Notes: generated from the letters alone by a model not told the origin. A stretch of 64,000 nt of DNA from Duganella qianjiadongensis (GCF_009857915.1 NZ_WWCM01000003.1:310001-374000); one strand, 5' to 3'. Shown: positions 1 through 9,850, counted from the first letter of the stretch. Translations and numbers: made by a program.

Positions 1-346
1 GATTGCCACGGTGCTGGGCTCCTTATCTGGTTGTTTAGCGAGGACTGCTCGGTGGGCTGCCTGGTCAGCGCGGTGTCATCGGGCCTGACGAAGTCGGCCG
101 ATGGATTCGAGTGTGGCACGGCAACTTGGCCGCCAATTTGTGATGCATCAGGAGGAAACGCGATAAGTGCAGCCCGCTGCCCACTGTTTATCGTTGCTGT
201 GATGAGATGGGGGCGGCGGGTACAGTCAGCGAAAGGGGATGATTTTGACGAGCAATCGAGTCTCGACCAAATGTCCCTTGAAATAAGCGCAGTTTGTTCA
301 ATGTTCAGTTCGTCAAATGCCCCTTGCCACTGATCGACCGTAAACG
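1..346. other. unresolved left edge, no confident gene
   Basis: Two frames stay open here. A plus-strand frame enters from the left edge and stops at 333. A minus-strand frame opens after a stop near 385 and runs off the left edge, with no ATG, GTG or TTG near its beginning. The minus frame reads as ordinary protein (for example a stretch beginning FTVDQWQGAFDELNIEQ) but has mixed third-base composition, unlike the G+C-rich genes nearby. The plus frame could be the 3' end of a gene lying to the left. I recognise neither product. A position beside a tRNA gene is typical for remnants of integrated elements, but no integrase motif or attachment-site repeat is visible. Confidence 0.3.
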
Positions 347-377
347 AAAACAGCGGGTTGCATAACCCGCTGTTTTT
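347..377. terminator. bidirectional intrinsic terminator next to tRNA-Pro
   Basis: The hairpin has stem ACAGCGGGTT and AACCCGCTGT around a four-base loop. It is flanked by A residues on the left and T residues on the right, so it can work in both directions. It lies 13 bases beyond the tRNA CCA end and would terminate the minus-strand tRNA transcript. It would also stop any plus-strand transcript coming from the left edge. Confidence 0.75.
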
Positions 378-389
378 AAATGAATTCTA

Positions 390-466
390 TGGTCGGGGTG
401 AGAGGATTCGAACCTCCGGCCTCTACGTCCCGAACGTAGCGCTCTACCGGGCTAAGCTACACCCCG
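390..466 (-). tRNA. tRNA-Pro (anticodon CGG)
   Basis: The minus strand folds into a full cloverleaf. The acceptor stem pairs CGGGGTG with CACCCCG. The anticodon stem CTACG/CGTAG encloses the loop TTCGGGA, giving anticodon CGG (proline). The T arm carries the GGTTCGAATCC consensus. The discriminator base is A and the 3' CCA is encoded (bases 390-392), for a length of 77 nt. A weak sigma-70-like promoter (TTGCTG at 517-512, 17-base spacer, CAGAAT at 494-489) lies upstream on the minus strand. The terminator at 347-377 follows the gene. Confidence 0.96.
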
Positions 467-572
467 CCGACCTAGTCTCTACGTCAGAATTCTGCACCAA
501 CTCCCTCTCCCCAGCAATCCGCGCGCCGTACATCCGGTGATTAAAAAGCGAAAAAAAGGCCACAATCTGTAG

Positions 573-587
573 AGATTTTACAAATCT
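573..587. promoter_or_regulatory. short perfect dyad upstream of the first TonB receptor
   Basis: AGATTT-TAC-AAATCT is a perfect 6-base inverted repeat in the A+T-rich stretch about 100 bases before the receptor start. Its size and position suit an operator for a small dimeric regulator. No known consensus (for example Fur) fits convincingly, so its role is inferred. The rest of 467-682 shows no gene. Confidence 0.3.
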
Positions 588-682
588 TGGCAGAGTTTTT
601 GCTTTAAGGATGAGTAATCGAATTAATATAAATCATAATCTTGTCATCTGCCCCATCTTGGGGCGCCAGGGAGAAATTACTC

Positions 683-3001
683 ATGCCTTTACGTCGCAGC
701 CTGATGGCTCTTGCCGTTCTCACCGCATATAGCGTCCCCGTTCTGGCGCAGCAGTCGGACGAAATCGAAGTGGTTAACGTTACGGCGCAAAAGCGCAAGG
801 AAGATCCGGCCAAAGTCGCGATGAGTATCAGTGCCGTGACGGGCAGCCAGTTGCAGGCCGAACATGTGCGCGATATTACCGATCTGACCCGTGTGGTGCC
901 GAATATCTCGTTCACAGCGGCCAGCGGCAATGGCGGCGCCGGGCCCGGCACGTCCAACGTGGAGATACGCGGCATCAGTTCCACAGCAGGCGCGGCGACG
1001 GTGGGGATCTATCTGGGCGACACGCCTGTGACGGTGGGTAATGTCTACACCATGGGCAATGTCGAGCCGCGCTTCTTCGATATCGAGCGGGTGGAAGTGC
1101 TGCGCGGGCCGCAGGCCACTCTGTACGGCGCCAGTTCTATGGGCGGAACCATCAAGTTCGTGCCGGTCGAGCCGGATCTGAAGGAACGCGAATTTACGAC
1201 CTACAGCGAAGTGTCGAATACCAAGGGCGGCAGCGCCAACTATGCGCTCAATGCGGTAGCCAATCTGCCGCTGATTGCCAACGAACTGGCACTGCGCCTC
1301 GGTGTGCAGGCCCAGCATACGGGCGGCTTCATCAATCAGGTGGATGGCGACGGCAAAGTGCTGGCCAATAACATCAACCAGATCAATGATCAGGAGTTTC
1401 GCGCTGCGCTGAAATGGAAGCCGCTGCGCACGCTGACGATTACGCCATCGCTGTACTACCAGCGCATCGATGCCAAGGATATTGCTGCCTTTAATCTGGA
1501 TCTGCCGCTTTATCAGGCGCGCAAGCAGGTGCGCGAACCATCGATAGACCGCCTGCTGACGCCTAGCGTTACCGTCAACTGGGATATGGGCCCCGTCGAT
1601 CTGACTTCGACCACCAGCTATTTCGAGCGCAAATTCGACCGTACCCAGAACGGTTCGGCCTACAACAGCTATTCGCTGTCGACCTTCCTGACGTCGACCG
1701 AGGATGGCGGCAAGGCGCCACCGGCCCTGATCGACGCCGTGGCCGGTCTGCCTTCGGCAGTGTATCTGAACAATCAGGTGCGACAGGTGGCGCAGGAGTT
1801 CCGTCTGGCCTCCCATCCGTATGACGAGAAAGTGTCGCCATGGACCTGGCTGGCGGGCACCTATTTCTCCAACCAGCATACCAATGTGATCGAGAACGAT
1901 CCTATCTTCGGTGTGACGGATACCTTCAAGTCCTTCGGTTTTGATATTGCCGATCCGGACCTGCTGCCGGGCGCGCATGCCGGCCAGTTCCCCAACGATA
2001 ACTCGTTCGCCGGCGCTTTTCATTTCCGCGAAAAGCAGTCCTCCGTATTCGGTGAAGTGAATTACTACTTTGCACCGCAGCTGCATGCCACGGTGGGCGC
2101 GCGCTATCTGAAGGCCAATACCACGCTCAGCCAGCGCAACGGCAATTATCTGGCCGGTGCCGGCAATAACAGCAGCGCCGATACTTCCTCCAGCGCTTTC
2201 ACGCCCAAGTATGCACTGACCTGGGAAATTAACCCTACTAATACCGTGTACACCAGCGTGGCCAAGGGCTTCCGCCTAGGCGGCGCCAATATCTATGTGC
2301 CGCCTACCACCTGCGGTCCGGATCTGGCTGCCAACGGTATCGACAAGGGCCCGCCTTCGTATGCGCCGGACAGCCTGTGGAGCTATGAAGTGGGCAGCAA
2401 GTCGCGCTTCTTCGGCAACCGTGTCAGCGTCAATGCCGACGTGTTCTACGTAAAGTGGAGCAATATCCAGCAGGGCGTGTATCTGCCAACCTGCGCCTAT
2501 ACCTATAACGCCAATGCGGGCGATGCTACTACCAAGGGCTTCGAGTTCGATATCAAGGCCAAGCCGCTAAGTGGCCTGACGCTGTCGGCCTCGGGCGGCT
2601 ATGTGCAGGCCGAACTGTCCAACAACCGCGGACTGGAAAATGGCGTTGTGGGCGCGGTGACGGGCGCGCGGATACAGGGCGTACCGAAGTACAACGCTGC
2701 ACTGACGGCCAGCTATAACTTCTCGGTGGCCGAGTATCCGTCGTTTGTAATGGCCGGCATGCAGTGGGTGGGTTCCAGCCATGGTTCGCTCGATCCCTCG
2801 CAGACCGACTACAGCCGCCCCGCTTATCACAGCACCGATCTGAGTGCGGGCGTGACGGTTGGCAGCTTTGCCTACACGGTATTCGTGAAGAACGCTTTCG
2901 ATACCGATACCCTGATCCAGCATCCGCAGGTGGCTTCCATCGTGCAGGGCTACCGGCTGGCGCCACGCAGCATAGGCTTTAGTCTGGCGACCAAGTTTTA
3001 A
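683..3001 (+). CDS. TonB-dependent outer-membrane receptor
   Basis: This is an outer-membrane beta-barrel for TonB-driven uptake of a scarce ligand. I chose the ATG at 683 (772 aa) because it is preceded by GGGAG and starts directly with a signal peptide (MPLRRSLMALAVLTAYSVPVLAQQ). The longer frame from 641 would put 14 residues ahead of that signal. A TonB-box-like stretch (EIEVVNVTAQKRKE) and a plug domain (about residues 30-170, with VEVLRGPQATLYGASSMGGTIKF) are followed by a barrel of alternating aromatic strands. It ends in SLATKF, a C-terminal Phe typical of outer-membrane barrels. The relatives I recall are iron-complex or unassigned receptors of this VTAQKR plug type. The substrate cannot be read from sequence. 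arsC follows after a hairpin, but a shared function is not evident. Confidence 0.93.
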   Translation: MPLRRSLMALAVLTAYSVPVLAQQSDEIEVVNVTAQKRKEDPAKVAMSISAVTGSQLQAEHVRDITDLTRVVPNISFTAASGNGGAGPGTSNVEIRGISSTAGAATVGIYLGDTPVTVGNVYTMGNVEPRFFDIERVEVLRGPQATLYGASSMGGTIKFVPVEPDLKEREFTTYSEVSNTKGGSANYALNAVANLPLIANELALRLGVQAQHTGGFINQVDGDGKVLANNINQINDQEFRAALKWKPLRTLTITPSLYYQRIDAKDIAAFNLDLPLYQARKQVREPSIDRLLTPSVTVNWDMGPVDLTSTTSYFERKFDRTQNGSAYNSYSLSTFLTSTEDGGKAPPALIDAVAGLPSAVYLNNQVRQVAQEFRLASHPYDEKVSPWTWLAGTYFSNQHTNVIENDPIFGVTDTFKSFGFDIADPDLLPGAHAGQFPNDNSFAGAFHFREKQSSVFGEVNYYFAPQLHATVGARYLKANTTLSQRNGNYLAGAGNNSSADTSSSAFTPKYALTWEINPTNTVYTSVAKGFRLGGANIYVPPTTCGPDLAANGIDKGPPSYAPDSLWSYEVGSKSRFFGNRVSVNADVFYVKWSNIQQGVYLPTCAYTYNANAGDATTKGFEFDIKAKPLSGLTLSASGGYVQAELSNNRGLENGVVGAVTGARIQGVPKYNAALTASYNFSVAEYPSFVMAGMQWVGSSHGSLDPSQTDYSRPAYHSTDLSAGVTVGSFAYTVFVKNAFDTDTLIQHPQVASIVQGYRLAPRSIGFSLATKF

Positions 3002-3009
3002 GCGATAAT

Positions 3010-3039
3010 GCTGCCTTTTTGCGTGTGCATAAAGGCAGC
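3010..3039 (+). promoter_or_regulatory. hairpin covering the arsC ribosome-binding site
   Basis: GCTGCCTTT (3010-3018) is a perfect reverse complement of AAAGGCAGC (3031-3039), with a 12-base loop. The 3' arm contains the AAAGG Shine-Dalgarno of arsC (ATG at 3043). It could sequester ribosome binding, or act as a weak transcript end for the receptor gene 9 bases upstream. No T-tract follows the stem, which argues against a standard terminator. Confidence 0.5.
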
Positions 3040-3042
3040 GTC

Positions 3043-3390
3043 ATGAATATCACGATCTACCACAATCAGGCTTGCGGCACCTCCCGCAAGACGCTGGAAG
3101 CGATCCGCGCCAGCGGCGTCGAGCCGGAAATTATTGATTACGTCAAGCAGCCGCCTAGCCGTGCCGCTCTGCAGGAAATGATTGCCCAGGCCGGCATCAG
3201 TGTGCGTGCAGCGATGCGCAACAAGGGCGAACTGTATGAGCAGCTGGGGCTGGCCGATACCAGCCTGAGCGATGAAGCTCTGCTGGATGCCATGATGGCC
3301 CATCCTATCCTGATCGAACGTCCGTTCGTGGTCAGTGCCAAGGGCGTGCGCTTATGCCGCCCGAGCGAGCTGGTGCAGGAAATTCTGTAA
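3043..3390 (+). CDS. arsC: arsenate reductase, glutaredoxin-dependent ArsC family
   Basis: This 115-aa cytoplasmic protein has the ArsC/Spx thioredoxin-like fold. Near the N terminus it carries the ArsC motif HNQACGTSRKTL, with the arsenate-attacking cysteine followed by GTSR. Basic residues expected for oxyanion binding are present in ERPFVV and RLCRP. Family members reduce arsenate to arsenite using glutathione and glutaredoxin. The start at 3043 has AAAGG seven bases upstream and gives normal family length; the longer frame from 3019 would add eight unlikely residues. There is no arsR, arsB or acr3 nearby, so it is an orphan arsC. Its SD sits inside a hairpin. A related Spx-like role remains possible, but the full HNxxCGTSR motif favours true ArsC. 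Confidence 0.88.
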   Translation: MNITIYHNQACGTSRKTLEAIRASGVEPEIIDYVKQPPSRAALQEMIAQAGISVRAAMRNKGELYEQLGLADTSLSDEALLDAMMAHPILIERPFVVSAKGVRLCRPSELVQEIL

Positions 3391-3441
3391 TAAGCTGCGG
3401 AGGGGCAGGCTTGGCAATTGCCCGGTCTGGCCCCGGCTGGA

Positions 3442-4431
3442 TTAGTGGTTGCGGTGCACCGAGAAGTGCGCCAGTTGCAGCAGCGATGCTTTATAGATGC
3501 TGTCTGGCAGGTCGGCGATGGCGTCGGCAGCACGTTCGGCTGCCGCCACGGCCTGCTGGCGGGTGTAATCGAGGGCGCCGCTGCTGGTGATGGCGGCGAG
3601 GATGGTGTCGAAATGCTGCTCGTCGCCTTGCTCGATGCAGCTGCGTACCAGTGCGCGCTGCTCCGGCGTGCCGTTTTCCATCAGATAGATCAGCGGCAGG
3701 GTAGGTTTGCCTTCGCGCAGGTCGTCGCCCACGTTCTTGCCGATTTCGCTGGCGTCGCCAGCGTAGTCGAGCACGTCGTCAATCAGCTGGAAGGCAGTGC
3801 CCAGCGAGCGGCCGTATTCGCCTGCCGCCGCAATCTGCGCATCGTTGCAGCCGGAGATCAGGGCGCCCAGCTCGGCGGCAGCTTCGAACAGCTTGGCCGT
3901 TTTCGAGCGGATCACCTGCAGATAGCGTTCCTGATTCACGTCCGGATCGTGCATGTTCAGCAGTTGCAGCACTTCGCCTTCGGCGATCACGTTGGTGGCG
4001 TCGGACAGGATCTGCATCACCCGCATATTGTTCAGGCTGACCATCATCTGGAACGAACGCGAGTACAGGAAGTCGCCTACCAGCACGGAAGCGGCATTGC
4101 CGAACAGAGCGTTGGCCGTGGCGCGGCCACGGCGCAGCGAGGATTCGTCCACCACGTCATCATGCAGCAGGGTCGCGGTGTGGATGAATTCGACCACGGC
4201 CGCCAGTTCGTGGTGCGCCGTGCCCTGGTAGCCGTAAGCATTGGCGACCAGCAGCACCAGCACGGGACGGATACGCTTGCCACCAGCGCTGATGATGTAT
4301 TCTGCAATCTGGTTGACGAGGCTGACCTCGGAATGCAGTTTCTGGCGGATCACCGTGTTGACGGCATCCATATCGGCTGCAATCGTGAGTGCGATGGTAT
4401 TTTGTGGGGCGGTTTGGGTAGCGGCAGACAA
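3442..4431 (-). CDS. ispB: octaprenyl (polyprenyl) diphosphate synthase
   Basis: This is an all-trans polyprenyl diphosphate synthase that makes the ubiquinone side chain by successive addition of isopentenyl diphosphate. Both Asp-rich motifs are visible: LLHDDVVDESSLRRG (first) and QLIDDVLDYAGD (second). The GGKRIRP substrate-binding stretch lies near the N terminus. I chose the TTG at 4431 (329 aa) because homologues begin SAATQT and an AGG lies just upstream. The frame can be extended to 4542, but those residues look like translated 5' region. It is divergent from rplU-rpmA, a common arrangement in proteobacteria. It converges on arsC over a 51-base gap. Confidence 0.93.
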   Translation of the reverse strand: MSAATQTAPQNTIALTIAADMDAVNTVIRQKLHSEVSLVNQIAEYIISAGGKRIRPVLVLLVANAYGYQGTAHHELAAVVEFIHTATLLHDDVVDESSLRRGRATANALFGNAASVLVGDFLYSRSFQMMVSLNNMRVMQILSDATNVIAEGEVLQLLNMHDPDVNQERYLQVIRSKTAKLFEAAAELGALISGCNDAQIAAAGEYGRSLGTAFQLIDDVLDYAGDASEIGKNVGDDLREGKPTLPLIYLMENGTPEQRALVRSCIEQGDEQHFDTILAAITSSGALDYTRQQAVAAAERAADAIADLPDSIYKASLLQLAHFSVHRNH

Positions 4432-4606
4432 GACGAACCTGTGCAGTAGACTATGGGTGGTCGTGATTATACGACATGCCCCTGCACAGAGGGGTATAGC
4501 CCAACATGACAGTCGGGATAGTTTGTCAAAAAAACAGCGCAATCGGGCCGCTCAGGCCAACAAGCATGTCAGACATACCACGCGCCGCAACTTTTGTGAA
4601 TAGTTT

Positions 4607-4635
4607 TTGACGCGAAATCCCATCCCATGTATAAT
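4607..4635 (+). promoter_or_regulatory. sigma-70 promoter of rplU-rpmA
   Basis: TTGACG (4607-4612), a 17-base spacer and a perfect TATAAT (4630-4635) make a near-consensus housekeeping promoter. It lies about 80 bases before rplU, as expected for strongly expressed ribosomal-protein genes. Confidence 0.85.
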
Positions 4636-4715
4636 CAGCGGTTCCCCGGTTTCTATGCTGTTGTTTTTGCAGAGGCCGGACGGAATTTTCTTAACATTTG
4701 ATGAGGTTTCAAATC

Positions 4716-5027
4716 ATGTACGCGGTCATAAAAACCGGTGGCAAACAGTATAAAGTTGTCGCTGGCGAAAAACTCAAAGTAGAACAGATACCTGCAGACA
4801 TTGGTTCCGAACTCACTATCGACCAAGTCCTCGCCGTTGGCGAAGGCGAGAGCATCAAGTTCGGTGCTCCTCTGGTTGAAGGTGCGAAGGTACTGGTTAC
4901 TGTTGTGGCACACGGTCGTCACGATAAAGTGAAGATTTTCAAGATGCGTCGTCGTAAGCACTACCAGAAGCATCAAGGCCATCGCCAAAATTACACCGAA
5001 ATCCAAATCGTATCGATCAACGGCTAA
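4716..5027 (+). CDS. rplU: 50S ribosomal protein L21
   Basis: At 103 aa it has exactly the usual bL21 length, beginning [14 protein letters not shown] and ending in the basic [20 protein letters not shown] rRNA-binding region. The ATG at 4716 has GAGG nine bases upstream; the frame opening at 4698 would add six residues not found in the family. It is the first gene of the rplU-rpmA unit, behind the strong promoter at 4607-4635. Confidence 0.98.
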   Translation: MYAVIKTGGKQYKVVAGEKLKVEQIPADIGSELTIDQVLAVGEGESIKFGAPLVEGAKVLVTVVAHGRHDKVKIFKMRRRKHYQKHQGHRQNYTEIQIVSING

Positions 5028-5066
5028 TCGCCGCTTGCCCGAGAATTAGTATCCAAGGAGTCTTAA

Positions 5067-5324
5067 ATGGCACACAAAAAAGGCGGCGGCACTACGCGAA
5101 ATGGTCGTGACTCAGAATCAAAACGTCTGGGCGTTAAAGTGTACGGCGGTCAATCGATCAACGCCGGCGGCATCATCATTCGTCAACGTGGCACTCCAGT
5201 GCGCGCTGGCGAAGGCGTAGGTACCGGCAAAGACCACACCCTGTTCGCTCTGGTGGACGGCAAGGTCAAGTTCGTGACCAAGGGCGTAGGCTCGAAGCAG
5301 TACGTTACCGTAGTAGCAGCGTAA
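5067..5324 (+). CDS. rpmA: 50S ribosomal protein L27
   Basis: An 85-aa bL27, starting [20 protein letters not shown], the conserved N-terminal tail that reaches the peptidyl-transferase centre. A consensus AAGGAG precedes the start. It lies 39 bases after rplU and is co-transcribed with it. An intrinsic terminator follows at 5388. Confidence 0.98.
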   Translation: MAHKKGGGTTRNGRDSESKRLGVKVYGGQSINAGGIIIRQRGTPVRAGEGVGTGKDHTLFALVDGKVKFVTKGVGSKQYVTVVAA

Positions 5325-5369
5325 TCACGCTACCGGCCCGCTGCGCCGTGCGCGCGGGCTGATTTGTAA

Positions 5370-6545
<1,176 letters not shown>

Positions 6546-6582
6546 GTGAGCGACTAAGTCTCGACGTACCCTCTGCATCACC

Positions 6583-6614
6583 GGCATAATCAGTTATCAG
6601 CTGATTATGCCTTT
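6583..6614 (+). terminator. intrinsic terminator after obgE
   Basis: GGCATAATCAG (6583-6593) and CTGATTATGCC (6601-6611) form a perfect 11-base stem with a 7-base loop, followed by a short TTT. The T-tract is short, so termination may be partial. proB begins 140 bases downstream. Confidence 0.65.
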
Positions 6615-6754
6615 CCACTCTGCGCCCGCGCTGCCATCGCAGCACGGGTGACTGCTAGCGGCAAAGCCGGGCGATCCGCCCCACACCATCACTGCACTGC
6701 ATGTTCCGGTCCCGCCGGAGTTTTTAGTCTGCCTGTTTTGAGAGTTGCCGCATC

Positions 6755-7873
6755 ATGAAATCCGTCATACAGAACGCCCAACGCATTATCATCAAAGTCG
6801 GTTCATCGCTGGTTACCAACGATGGCCGTGGCCTCGACCATGGCGCTATCGCCCGCTGGGCCGCCCAGATCGCCGGTCTGCGCGCACTGGGCAAGCAGGT
6901 AGTGCTGGTGAGTTCAGGCGCGATTGCGGAAGGCATGCTGCGCCTGGGCTTCGAACAGCGACCGACCGATATCCATGAATTGCAGGCTTGCGCCGCTGTC
7001 GGCCAGATGGGCCTTGCGCAGATATACGAAACCAGCTTCCGCGCCCACCAGCTGGGCACGGCGCAAGTGCTGCTGACCCACGCCGATCTGGCCGACCGCG
7101 AGCGCTATCTGAATGCCCGCTCCACCCTGACCACCCTGCTGCGGCTGGGCGTGGTCCCCATCATCAACGAGAACGACACGGTGGTGACGGACGAGATCAA
7201 GTTCGGCGATAACGATACGCTGGGCGCGCTGGTGGCCAACCTGATCGAAGCCGATGCGCTGATCATTCTGACCGACCAGCATGGCCTGTACAGCGCCGAT
7301 CCGCGCAAGGACCCGAGCGCGGTACTGATCCAGCAGGGCAGTGCCGGTGATCCGGCGCTGGAAGCCATGGCCGGCGGTGCCGGCACCAGCATAGGCCGGG
7401 GCGGTATGCTGACCAAGATACTGGCGGCCAAGCGCGCTGCCAAGTCCGGCGCCCATACCATCATCGCCTGGGGCCGCGATTCCGATGTGCTGGCGCGACT
7501 GGCGCAAGGTGAGGTGATCGGCACCCAGCTGGTGGCCCAGACCGGCCACCTGACCGCGCGTAAGCAGTGGATGGCCGATCACCTGCATACGGCAGGGCAG
7601 GTGGTGCTCGATGCGGGCGCCGTGCAGAAGCTGAGCAAGGAAGGCAAGTCGCTGCTGCCTATCGGCGTGATCGAGGTGAAAGGCGAATTCGGCCGCGGCG
7701 CCGTGATCACCTGCGTCAGCGAGCAGGGCGAGGCACTGGCGCGCGGCATTTCCAACTACAGCAGCACGGAAACCCGCCGCATCATGCGCAAGCCTTCCAG
7801 CGAGATCGAAGCCCTGCTGGGCTTCGTCGAAGGGCAGGAACTGATCCACCGCGACAATCTGGTGCTGATTTAA
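6755..7873 (+). CDS. proB: glutamate 5-kinase
   Basis: This 372-aa enzyme catalyses the first step of proline synthesis, phosphorylating glutamate with ATP. The amino-acid-kinase domain (about residues 1-260) shows [27 protein letters not shown] and [14 protein letters not shown]-terminal PUA domain (about 280-365, with [15 protein letters not shown]) follows, the usual ProB layout. The obgE-proB order is conserved in related bacteria. The 48-base gap to the convergent HAF-repeat gene contains nothing recognisable. Confidence 0.97.
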   Translation: MKSVIQNAQRIIIKVGSSLVTNDGRGLDHGAIARWAAQIAGLRALGKQVVLVSSGAIAEGMLRLGFEQRPTDIHELQACAAVGQMGLAQIYETSFRAHQLGTAQVLLTHADLADRERYLNARSTLTTLLRLGVVPIINENDTVVTDEIKFGDNDTLGALVANLIEADALIILTDQHGLYSADPRKDPSAVLIQQGSAGDPALEAMAGGAGTSIGRGGMLTKILAAKRAAKSGAHTIIAWGRDSDVLARLAQGEVIGTQLVAQTGHLTARKQWMADHLHTAGQVVLDAGAVQKLSKEGKSLLPIGVIEVKGEFGRGAVITCVSEQGEALARGISNYSSTETRRIMRKPSSEIEALLGFVEGQELIHRDNLVLI

Positions 7874-7921
7874 GGCGGCCGGGTAGCGTCGCTGCAGCGC
7901 CAGTCGGTCACTGTGGCATAG

Positions 7922-9049
7922 TCAGAGCGCCAGCATATTGCGTCCGCCCAGCTGGATGCCCCGATAGCGGCGGTGGTAGATCACTGCCGCGCCGGCGGCC
8001 AGCAGCACGATGCAGATCATCGTCATGAACTCCTGCGGCGAGCGCACCACGGTGGCGATGGCATTCGAGCGCATGGTCGATGCTTCGAATTTGCGGCCCT
8101 GATACTGGGCGCCTATCACCAGTTCCTGATTGTTGATGGCGTTGACCAGATACAGACCATGGCCGCCCGGGTGGACTGTCATTTTGCCGTCGCGGTAGAC
8201 AAACGAACGCCGCTCGTCGCCGATCAGGATAGTGCCGACCACATGGCCGGCGCCGTTGACGCCTGTGGCGTAACTGTCGCCGTAACCTATCATGTTGCCC
8301 AGGTCGACCATCTCCGTGCCGTCGTACATGAAGGCGTGCCAGCGCCCGCTGGCAGTGCTGGCCGCGCCGACCACGATGCCCTCGTCGTTAATGGCGCTGG
8401 CCGAACTGGCGCGCCCGCCCGGCAGGGTACCCAGATTGATCATGCCGCTGCCGGGGCGATACAGGAAAGCGCGCCGGTAGCCGTCGCTGAGTGCGGCCGT
8501 GCCGGCGATTTCGCCGTGGTTATTGATACTGCTGGCGTAGCTGATGTTGCCGCCCAGCGTGCCGAGATCGGTCAGTTCTCCCTCGCCGTTGGAAACGAAG
8601 GCATGGAAGTAGTTGTCGCTGGTGTCGGCAAAGCCGACCACCTGACCGGCCGTGTTGATGGCCGCGCCGTAGCTGCTGTTGCCGCCCAGCGTGCCGAGGT
8701 CGCGCATGCCGCCTGCTTTGCTGTAGATGAAGGCACGCCACTGGCGGCGCTGGTTCTGCGCCGTGCCGACGATAGTGCCGCTGGCATTGATGCCCTTGGT
8801 GTAGCTTTCCTCGCCGCCCAGCGTACCCAGTTCGATCAGCTGACGGTCGTACAGGATGGCACGCTGGGTGCCCTGCTCGACATTCTGGATGATGCCTGCC
8901 ACCTGTCCGCGGGCGTTGATGTCCACTGCAATGCTGGCTTCCTCATTCTTCACGGCGATGCCGAGCGGGTGGATTTTCTCTGCCGCAGAGATGCCGGCAT
9001 GGCCTATCAAGACAGCAGCAAGGATGACTGAACTGGCGGTTCGCAACAT
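7922..9049 (-). CDS. exported HAF-repeat protein with C-terminal membrane segment
   Basis: This 375-aa protein has an N-terminal signal peptide (LRTASSVILAAVLIGHAGISAAE). Five or six HAF-type repeats of about 40-45 residues follow, each with an LGTLGG core and then an INxxGxxVG segment, suggesting a beta-propeller-like fold. The C terminus is a hydrophobic segment (FMTMICIVLLAAGAAVIYH) followed by RRYRG and a short tail. This resembles the layout of surface-sorted proteins, but no PEP, LPxTG or similar sorting motif is present. AAGGAG lies seven bases before the ATG at 9049; the ATG at 9052 is the alternative. Function is unknown. An inverted repeat lies in its 5' region. Confidence 0.8.
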   Translation of the reverse strand: MLRTASSVILAAVLIGHAGISAAEKIHPLGIAVKNEEASIAVDINARGQVAGIIQNVEQGTQRAILYDRQLIELGTLGGEESYTKGINASGTIVGTAQNQRRQWRAFIYSKAGGMRDLGTLGGNSSYGAAINTAGQVVGFADTSDNYFHAFVSNGEGELTDLGTLGGNISYASSINNHGEIAGTAALSDGYRRAFLYRPGSGMINLGTLPGGRASSASAINDEGIVVGAASTASGRWHAFMYDGTEMVDLGNMIGYGDSYATGVNGAGHVVGTILIGDERRSFVYRDGKMTVHPGGHGLYLVNAINNQELVIGAQYQGRKFEASTMRSNAIATVVRSPQEFMTMICIVLLAAGAAVIYHRRYRGIQLGGRNMLAL

Positions 9050-9074
9050 CATGCATCTCCTTAGTAAGAGTTAG

Positions 9075-9109
9075 ATATTCAACTACGCCAACTGCGGAAA
9101 GTTGAATAT
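9075..9109. promoter_or_regulatory. 9-base inverted repeat upstream of the HAF-repeat gene
   Basis: ATATTCAAC (9075-9083) and GTTGAATAT (9101-9109) are perfect reverse complements separated by 17 bases, 23 bases upstream of the HAF-repeat start. It could be an operator or a 5'-leader hairpin. The role is inferred from position only. Confidence 0.4.
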
Positions 9110-9202
9110 ATAACATCCCAAAAGGAAAGGCAGCGAAAATTTTTCTGATTGATCTGGCGATCTATATGGCAGGATTTTATTGCGCAGAAGGACGCAATAG
9201 GC

Positions 9203-9850
9203 TCAGACGCTGTCAGGTGGCGGGGTTTTGCTGCGGTAGTCGCACAGGTCGATCTGCATGCAGTTCCAGCACTCGGGCTTGCGCGCCTTGCAGGTGTAGC
9301 GGCCATGCAGGATCAGCCAGTGGTGGGCGTCGAGCAGAAACTCGCGCGGCACGAATTTGAGCAGCTTCTGTTCGACGATGTCGACATTTTTGCCCGGCGC
9401 CAGACCAGTGCGGTTGGCGACGCGAAAGATGTGGGTGTCGACCGCCATGGTGGGCTCGCCGAAGGCCGTATTGAGCACCACGTTGGCGGTCTTGCGGCCC
9501 ACGCCGGGTAGGGCTTCCAGCGCTTCGCGTTCGCGCGGCACTTCGCCGCCATGCAGTTCCAGCAGCATGCGGCAGGTGGCGATAACGTTTTTGGCCTTGG
9601 TCTTGTATAGGCCTATGGTCTGGATGTAGCTCTTTAGTTCTTCTTCGCCCAGCGCGAGAATGGCAGCCGGCGTATTCGCTACCGGATACAGCTTGCGCGT
9701 GGCCTTGTTGACGCCCACATCGGTGGCCTGCGCCGACAGCAGCACGGCGATCAGCAGTTCGAACGGCGTGCTGTATTCGAGTTCCGTCACGGGTTTAGGG
9801 TTGGCGGCGCGGAAGCGCTCGAACATGGTCTGGCGGGTCTGCTTGTTCAT
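9203..9850 (-). CDS. nth: endonuclease III (DNA glycosylase/AP lyase)
   Basis: This 215-aa base-excision-repair enzyme removes oxidised pyrimidines. The helix-hairpin-helix LPGVGRKTANVVL contains the catalytic lysine. AVDTHIFRVANR contains the catalytic aspartate. The C terminus has the [4Fe-4S] motif C-x6-C-x2-C-x5-C in CKARKPECWNCMQIDLC. It follows rsxB by 48 bases on the same strand, echoing the rsx-nth linkage known in Escherichia coli. Confidence 0.97.
   Translation of the reverse strand: MNKQTRQTMFERFRAANPKPVTELEYSTPFELLIAVLLSAQATDVGVNKATRKLYPVANTPAAILALGEEELKSYIQTIGLYKTKAKNVIATCRMLLELHGGEVPREREALEALPGVGRKTANVVLNTAFGEPTMAVDTHIFRVANRTGLAPGKNVDIVEQKLLKFVPREFLLDAHHWLILHGRYTCKARKPECWNCMQIDLCDYRSKTPPPDSV

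Noticed and set aside
540-682. Fur box upstream of the first receptor
   Set aside because: A+T-rich stretches here do not match the GATAATGATAATCATTATC pattern well enough; only a short dyad remains.
689-2086. Long minus-strand frame (465 codons) opposite the first TonB receptor
   Set aside because: It lies fully antisense to a clear receptor gene. Its His/Arg/Gln-rich translation is typical of a shadow of G+C-rich coding DNA.
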